A stretch of DNA of 9,807 bases, taken from contig JANNHP010000049.1 in assembly GCA_031404455.1 (NCBI GenBank), positions 1 to 9,807 of the forward strand. The letters are read 5' to 3'. Source of the DNA: JANNHP01 sp031404455. Lineage in GTDB: Bacteria; Planctomycetota; JAJSAM01; JAJVHW01. Under the pieces are notes generated by a model. That model was not told the DNA's origin. It worked only from the letters and a program-made list of their open reading frames with translations, and did no database searches. Made by a program: the position numbers and the translations under genes. How positions within the stretch are numbered: position 1 is the stretch's first letter; the number at the start of each line of letters is the position of its first letter. Below, piece after piece: positions 6,801 through 9,807 of the stretch.

Positions 6801-8275
6801 CGGCCCGCCGATTCCGCGATCGCGCCGGTGACGAGCTCCTTCACCGGCCGACCGAAGAGGTTCAGCTCCTGCTGGCCCTGCACGAGGCTCGTGCGCCAGC
6901 GAGTGCGGCCGGTGCGGCGGTCGTAGCAGACGGCGCGAACGTCGTAGATGCCCTCGTACGTCCACGCTGTGACGATCAGGTCGTCGCCGACCACGAGAGG
7001 CGGCGAGCTGACGCACTCCTTCGTGATCTCCGCGGCGTCCTCGCGGCCCGGCGCGAGACGGCTCGTCTCGTGGCTCCAGAGGAGATCGCCCGTGCGCTCG
7101 TCGAAGGCGTGGAGCGCCCGGTGCGGCAGGGGGTAGAGGATCGTGTGCCCGTAGAAGCGCCGGTCGAAGCCCGCGGCGTCGGAGCGCGTGGCGAGCGCCG
7201 CGTACACCGCGCCGTCGGCGACGGCGACGGTGTGCGAGACGACGTGGCTGTCGCGCCACTCCGGCTCCTGCTGGGGAGCGTCGTGGCGCCACGCGACGGT
7301 GCCCGAGGAGAGGTTGACGGCGATCAGCGAGAGACCGCTGTTGACGAAGACGAGCCCGTGCGAGACGAGCGGCACCACCGGCTCGAGCCGCGCGCGGTCC
7401 CGCCAGAGGAGCGGCGGGTTCTCGTCGTCGTTCTCCGTCCCGTCCTGGAACTCGGTGGAGACCTGCCAGCGCGGCGACTCGGGCGCGGGCGGCGCGTCGC
7501 TGAGCCCGTTGCCGTGCGCGTCGCCGCCGAACTGCTTCGTCGTGCCCCCGCCGCCCCCGCCTTGGGGACCCGCGGCGCGGATCATGCGGTCGACGAACGT
7601 GCCGAGCGGCTCCGTGCGCAGGCCCGACGGGACCGGCGTGTCGCGCACCGGCTCGGCCGCGGAACGGACGCGCGCGAGCTCCTCGGCGTCGCCCTGCTGC
7701 GCCGCGACCCAAGCGCGCCGCGCGAGGACGAGCGCCCGGTCCGGCTCGTCGCAGGCGTCGTAGAGCGCCGCGAGATGGAACCTCGCCGCCGCGAGATCCG
7801 CCCGCACCAGCGCGAGCTGCGCGAGCGCGTCGAACGCGCGGCGCCGCACGTCGGCCGCGGGGAAGCGGCGCGCCGCCTCGCGCAGATCCGGCTCGCGGCG
7901 CAGGCGCAGTCCGCGCGAGAGGAGTTCCTCGGCGCGCTCCCGCGAGTTCCTCTCCCACGCGGCGCGGCCCTCGGGCGGCAGCGCGTCGAAGAGCCGCCGC
8001 GCGACGAACGACGCGCCCTCGAACCGCGCCGGGATGAAACTCCTGCGGATGACGACCGGGTCGTCGGCCGGGAAGTCGAGCAGTTGCTGCAGGCGGTCGG
8101 CGGCGAGCGGCCAGTCGCCCGCCTTCGACAACCTGTCGAAGTCCTCGACGAGGCGGCGCGCGGGAACGCGGTCCGGCGCCTGGAAGGGCAGCGTGATGTC
8201 CTCGGCCACGGCGCCGCGCGCCGTCACGGCGAGAACGGCGACCGCAAGGACTGCGGGAAGTGCGCCGTTCCTCAT
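3872..8275 (-). CDS. Giant secreted TPR/PQQ beta-propeller protein
   Basis: A 1467-residue exported protein with a clear signal peptide (residues 1-24, ending ARGAVA before EDITLP). In order it shows: a helical TPR-like part (about 40-210); a low-complexity linker with six consecutive glycines (239-244); a first PQQ-type beta-propeller (about 290-700) with blade signatures such as FDERTGDLLW (391-400), YDRRTGRTRW (451-460) and CFDPASGLLRW (563-573); a long TPR-like helical region (about 705-1025, e.g. AGEAYAAAGRLDTAIETLE); and a second propeller (about 1055-1460) with LDAETGREIW (1319-1328) and LDAATGAVRW (1367-1376). These Asp-x-x-Thr-Gly-x-x-x-Trp repeats are structural and do not prove that the quinone is bound. 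The ATG at 8275 is supported by the signal peptide, by its position 4 nt after the upstream stop, and by GGAGG 13 nt before it. Proteins of this build are common in Planctomycetota; the function is unknown. Confidence 0.9.
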   Translation of the reverse strand: MRNGALPAVLAVAVLAVTARGAVAEDITLPFQAPDRVPARRLVEDFDRLSKAGDWPLAADRLQQLLDFPADDPVVIRRSFIPARFEGASFVARRLFDALPPEGRAAWERNSRERAEELLSRGLRLRREPDLREAARRFPAADVRRRAFDALAQLALVRADLAAARFHLAALYDACDEPDRALVLARRAWVAAQQGDAEELARVRSAAEPVRDTPVPSGLRTEPLGTFVDRMIRAAGPQGGGGGGTTKQFGGDAHGNGLSDAPPAPESPRWQVSTEFQDGTENDDENPPLLWRDRARLEPVVPLVSHGLVFVNSGLSLIAVNLSSGTVAWRHDAPQQEPEWRDSHVVSHTVAVADGAVYAALATRSDAAGFDRRFYGHTILYPLPHRALHAFDERTGDLLWSHETSRLAPGREDAAEITKECVSSPPLVVGDDLIVTAWTYEGIYDVRAVCYDRRTGRTRWRTSLVQGQQELNLFGRPVKELVTGAIAESAGRLFFATGLGVAAAVEREDGRIAWLSQYTQTPIPKAVRWHETRDRDVGWWPSPVSASPLGVVMAPVDAPALLCFDPASGLLRWSRRRVESPNSYRWFLGTTGGRAYVLGTRLAAIDIASADGRLVWTTPDAGRLAPPKSPVVEAAGRGILTKERVYVPTDRAVVVLSAASGVLEETWPLVSPIRNVAPGTGNLVSGEGALLFVTRSRIDACFRFEDLRAQLESRLAQSPDDPQVRLDAGEAYAAAGRLDTAIETLEGGFRRLPQLAPRVRDRLDVSLRRALHSCRTARAIVRRDAGDLPGAADDLRAAVDISRDRGDAVRALLQLAQVLEAAGRPAESEMALRRIATEFAEVVTTTADGERAQAGALALFLLGDFALRAGKPVDATTRWLDLMEQHGTEDLGASDVATRVRESLKELAKTEPDLVAAAVRTRAKRAFETAKASRDLAALDRAARLYPDPEFAAESALLAAELHLAAGRPRDAVGVLSYLLGEPRSPEVAARALWKLAAAYRALGETARERSALRRLAAEAPDVVVLGTTTAADAVKTELASARFHDAVAVIPDPRPPLVLRWQAGGSDQIPPQAMRFAGSETSELAGRMLLARAGVVTFVDSVTGRPVWEQSVRVEVRAVAAVPGAIVVCGNDGASRDRAVVVLSLAFADGRELWRKRLPGQYRGAETALGVMYVLTADGGARTSYGMSAISIATGELLASRAFDGPVNPMITVAEDGIVVTQPTRARDGPHRTLVTLDGTNLSLRGRLEMAAPSSPFYVHPSLSSVVVTTDQADLVAVDLSKGDRAWKVRLEGRAVKAVFHVPSAVIVSDDADAVRRLDAETGREIWQTPLAASGSLVYQGEAAEGDLVVATLKTKEGSAALAVGLDAATGAVRWRTKLDLADENTYPHPEILGSVVAYELNERLDRGARSRVVLLDRTTGEVVQTIEHPTISKGYQRVIYGPDWLAVSSANELAVYGTSATVSGK

Positions 8276-8279
8276 CGAG

Positions 8280-9807
8280 TCAGACCAGCCTCCAGCGCTT
8301 GCGGAGGAGCCACTCGAGACCGAGCAGGCCGACCGCGATCGCGAGCGTCCACCCGTTGTCCCAGAGGTCGTCCTCCTGCACGTTCGTGTTGATGCGGCGC
8401 TCCTTCGCGACCGGCGCCAGCTTCGGCAGGTCCGCGAGATAACGGTAGTCGCCGCCGTCGGACGCGCCGGCCATGTCGCGCAGCGACGCCTCGTTGAGCA
8501 AGAGGTCGCGGCCCTCGAGGGAGCTCTGCACCACGTGGAAGAGCTTCTCGGGCGGCTCGTCCTTCGGGTCGTCGGTCGCGGCGGTGAGCCGGTAGTCGCC
8601 CGGCCGCGTCGGCACGATCGTCTTCCTGAAGCTGCCCTTCTCGTTCGGGTCCTTCGCGATGACGAGGTCCACCGTCTCGCGCTTGCCCGGCTCGGCACCC
8701 GGCATGTCGAGCCTCACGGTCTGCGCCTCGAGACGCGACGGCTCGTAGTCGCGGTCCAGCACGTCCACCGTGATGCGCACCGGGTCGTCGAGCGTGTACG
8801 TCTCGAGGTCGGTCATGATCTTGAAGCGCTTGTTGCCGCCGAGCAGCTTGTACGTGGCGAGGAACCGGACCGCCTCTCCGTAGAAGCGATAGAAGTAGCG
8901 GTCGCCGACCTCCCACCGCATGCGGAAGAGCTCGTCCACGCCGACGAAGAGCGAGCGGCCGCGCCCGAACGGCATCGTGGCGATGAGCGGCCGGCGCCCG
9001 AACCGGTTCTCGGCGCGCGGGTCGTCGGACTCGGCGAGCACCTTCGCGAGCGTCTTCGCGCGCAGCGCCGGATAGCTCCAGTAGTGGCGCCACTTCGGGT
9101 GCGTGGTCCAGAGCCGCCGCGATTCCGCGGGGTCGCCCGCGACGTTCATCATCGGGCTGTCGGCGCCGTCCGCGGTGACGACGAATCCCGAGCCCGACAC
9201 CGTGTCGGTGCGTTCGTCCTGCTCCGCGTTGCGGTCCACGACGATCGGCAGCACGGCGGCGAGCGGACCGTCGCGGTACTTGGCGGGGTTGTTCCGCGCC
9301 CCGGCGATGAACACCAGACCTCCGCCGCGGTCGACGAAGTCGCGCAGGTTGGCGAGCGCGTCCTCGACGGCTCGCGCGTCCGGCGCGAGGTTCCGCGGGT
9401 CCACGTCGCCGAGGAGGATGACGTCGTACTCGAACAGCTTCTCGCGCGACGGCAGCGCGCGCGCGGTGTCGAGCGGCGGCCAGTCGGGCGCGCTCGTCTT
9501 CTTCTGCGGCGCCTCGGGGTCGGCGTCGAGCAGGATCGTGTGCGCGAGCATCGTCTCGCGGTCGCGGATCAGCGAGTTGGAGAGGTACGTGAACTCCCAC
9601 CGCGGGTAGTCCTCGACGAACAGCACCTTGATCTTGCGGTCGATGACGCGAACCGTGTGCGTGACGAAGTTGTCGCTCTTGATCTTCTCTTCTGGCTCGA
9701 CCGGGATCCCGATGCGGAGCGCGTACGTGTCGGCGCGGTCGAAGCGGTAGGTGACGCGGACCGCCTGCGCCTCCTCGCCGCCCTTCAGCACGACGTCGCT
9801 CGGGTTG
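8280..9807 (-). CDS. Membrane-anchored VWA/glutamine-amidotransferase-like protein (partial, N-terminus beyond the window)
   Basis: The last 508 residues of a large envelope protein; the frame is open to the window edge, so its start is not seen. Counting from the first whole codon, it begins with the end of a beta domain, then a class-I GATase-like fold: KVLFVEDYPRWEFTYLSNSL (about 60-79), EYDVILLGDVDP (about 126-137), FVDRGGGLVFIAG (about 157-169) and GRGRSLFVGVDELFRMRW (about 281-298). A beta-sandwich part follows (about 330-425), and one C-terminal transmembrane helix (about 485-500, WTLAIAVGLLGLEWLL) ends in the basic tail RKRWRLV. This combination is known from large planctomycete proteins that carry BatA-like and von Willebrand A domains in front; that front part is inferred here. 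No amidotransferase catalytic Cys-His pair is evident, so catalysis is doubtful. It lies 4 nt upstream of the PQQ-repeat gene, so the two are almost surely co-transcribed. Confidence 0.82.
   Translation of the reverse strand, partial: NPSDVVLKGGEEAQAVRVTYRFDRADTYALRIGIPVEPEEKIKSDNFVTHTVRVIDRKIKVLFVEDYPRWEFTYLSNSLIRDRETMLAHTILLDADPEAPQKKTSAPDWPPLDTARALPSREKLFEYDVILLGDVDPRNLAPDARAVEDALANLRDFVDRGGGLVFIAGARNNPAKYRDGPLAAVLPIVVDRNAEQDERTDTVSGSGFVVTADGADSPMMNVAGDPAESRRLWTTHPKWRHYWSYPALRAKTLAKVLAESDDPRAENRFGRRPLIATMPFGRGRSLFVGVDELFRMRWEVGDRYFYRFYGEAVRFLATYKLLGGNKRFKIMTDLETYTLDDPVRITVDVLDRDYEPSRLEAQTVRLDMPGAEPGKRETVDLVIAKDPNEKGSFRKTIVPTRPGDYRLTAATDDPKDEPPEKLFHVVQSSLEGRDLLLNEASLRDMAGASDGGDYRYLADLPKLAPVAKERRINTNVQEDDLWDNGWTLAIAVGLLGLEWLLRKRWRLV

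Noticed and set aside
7548..7566. G-rich run on the minus strand at the six-glycine linker of the PQQ gene, considered as a second G-quadruplex
   Set aside because: Some of its G-runs have only two bases, and the run is explained by glycine codons.
3828..7958. 1376-codon open frame on the minus strand inside the PQQ-repeat gene
   Set aside because: It overlaps the real gene in another frame, is almost wholly Arg/Ala/Gly/Pro, and shows no domain; it reflects the very high GC content and few stop codons.
6686..8392. 568-codon plus-strand frame antisense to the PQQ-repeat and GATase-like genes
   Set aside because: Same low-complexity Arg-rich composition and no recognisable domain; it also crosses a gene boundary on the other strand.

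Overview
The window is very GC-rich, with strong G/C preference at third codon positions. Its clearest gene neighbourhood is typical of Planctomycetota: a membrane-anchored VWA/glutamine-amidotransferase-like protein, a giant secreted protein of TPR-like and PQQ-type beta-propeller parts, and a secreted squalene-cyclase-type repeat protein, all on the minus strand. The phylum is inferred from gene content, since there is no rRNA or marker gene here.

Layout. (1) Positions 1-1420 hold a REP-associated (Y1, HUH) tyrosine transposase on the minus strand. It lies between two arms of a near-perfect 30-nt inverted repeat (3-32 and 1371-1400, 29 of 30 matching). The right arm falls inside a possible 57-codon plus-strand ORF (1257-1430). 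(2) A small lipoprotein (1421-1831, plus) follows 20 nt after the right arm and overlaps the end of that small ORF. (3) Positions 1832-2612 contain no intact gene. They hold a decayed 3' end of an integrase-core transposase (2157-2383, minus), a four-copy 9-bp tandem repeat (2463-2498) and a G-quadruplex motif (2594-2613) that begins at the stop codon of the next gene. (4) Positions 2613-9807 are a minus-strand block. It runs from the partial GATase-like membrane protein (8280-9807, N-terminus beyond the right edge), through a 4-nt gap, to the 1467-residue PQQ/TPR protein (3872-8275), then a 53-nt gap to the 401-residue squalene-cyclase-like protein (2613-3818).

Working together. The three genes in region 4 probably form one cell-envelope operon. 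All three products are predicted to be exported or membrane-anchored, and repeat scaffolds suited to protein contacts dominate two of them. Their biochemical role is not known. Regions 1-3 look like an accessory pocket shaped by mobile elements at the 3' end of this operon. The most unusual signals are the inverted repeat around the transposase, the conserved peptide encoded by both of its arms, and the G-quadruplex at the operon's last stop codon. No CRISPR array, rRNA, tRNA or clear rho-independent terminator was seen.
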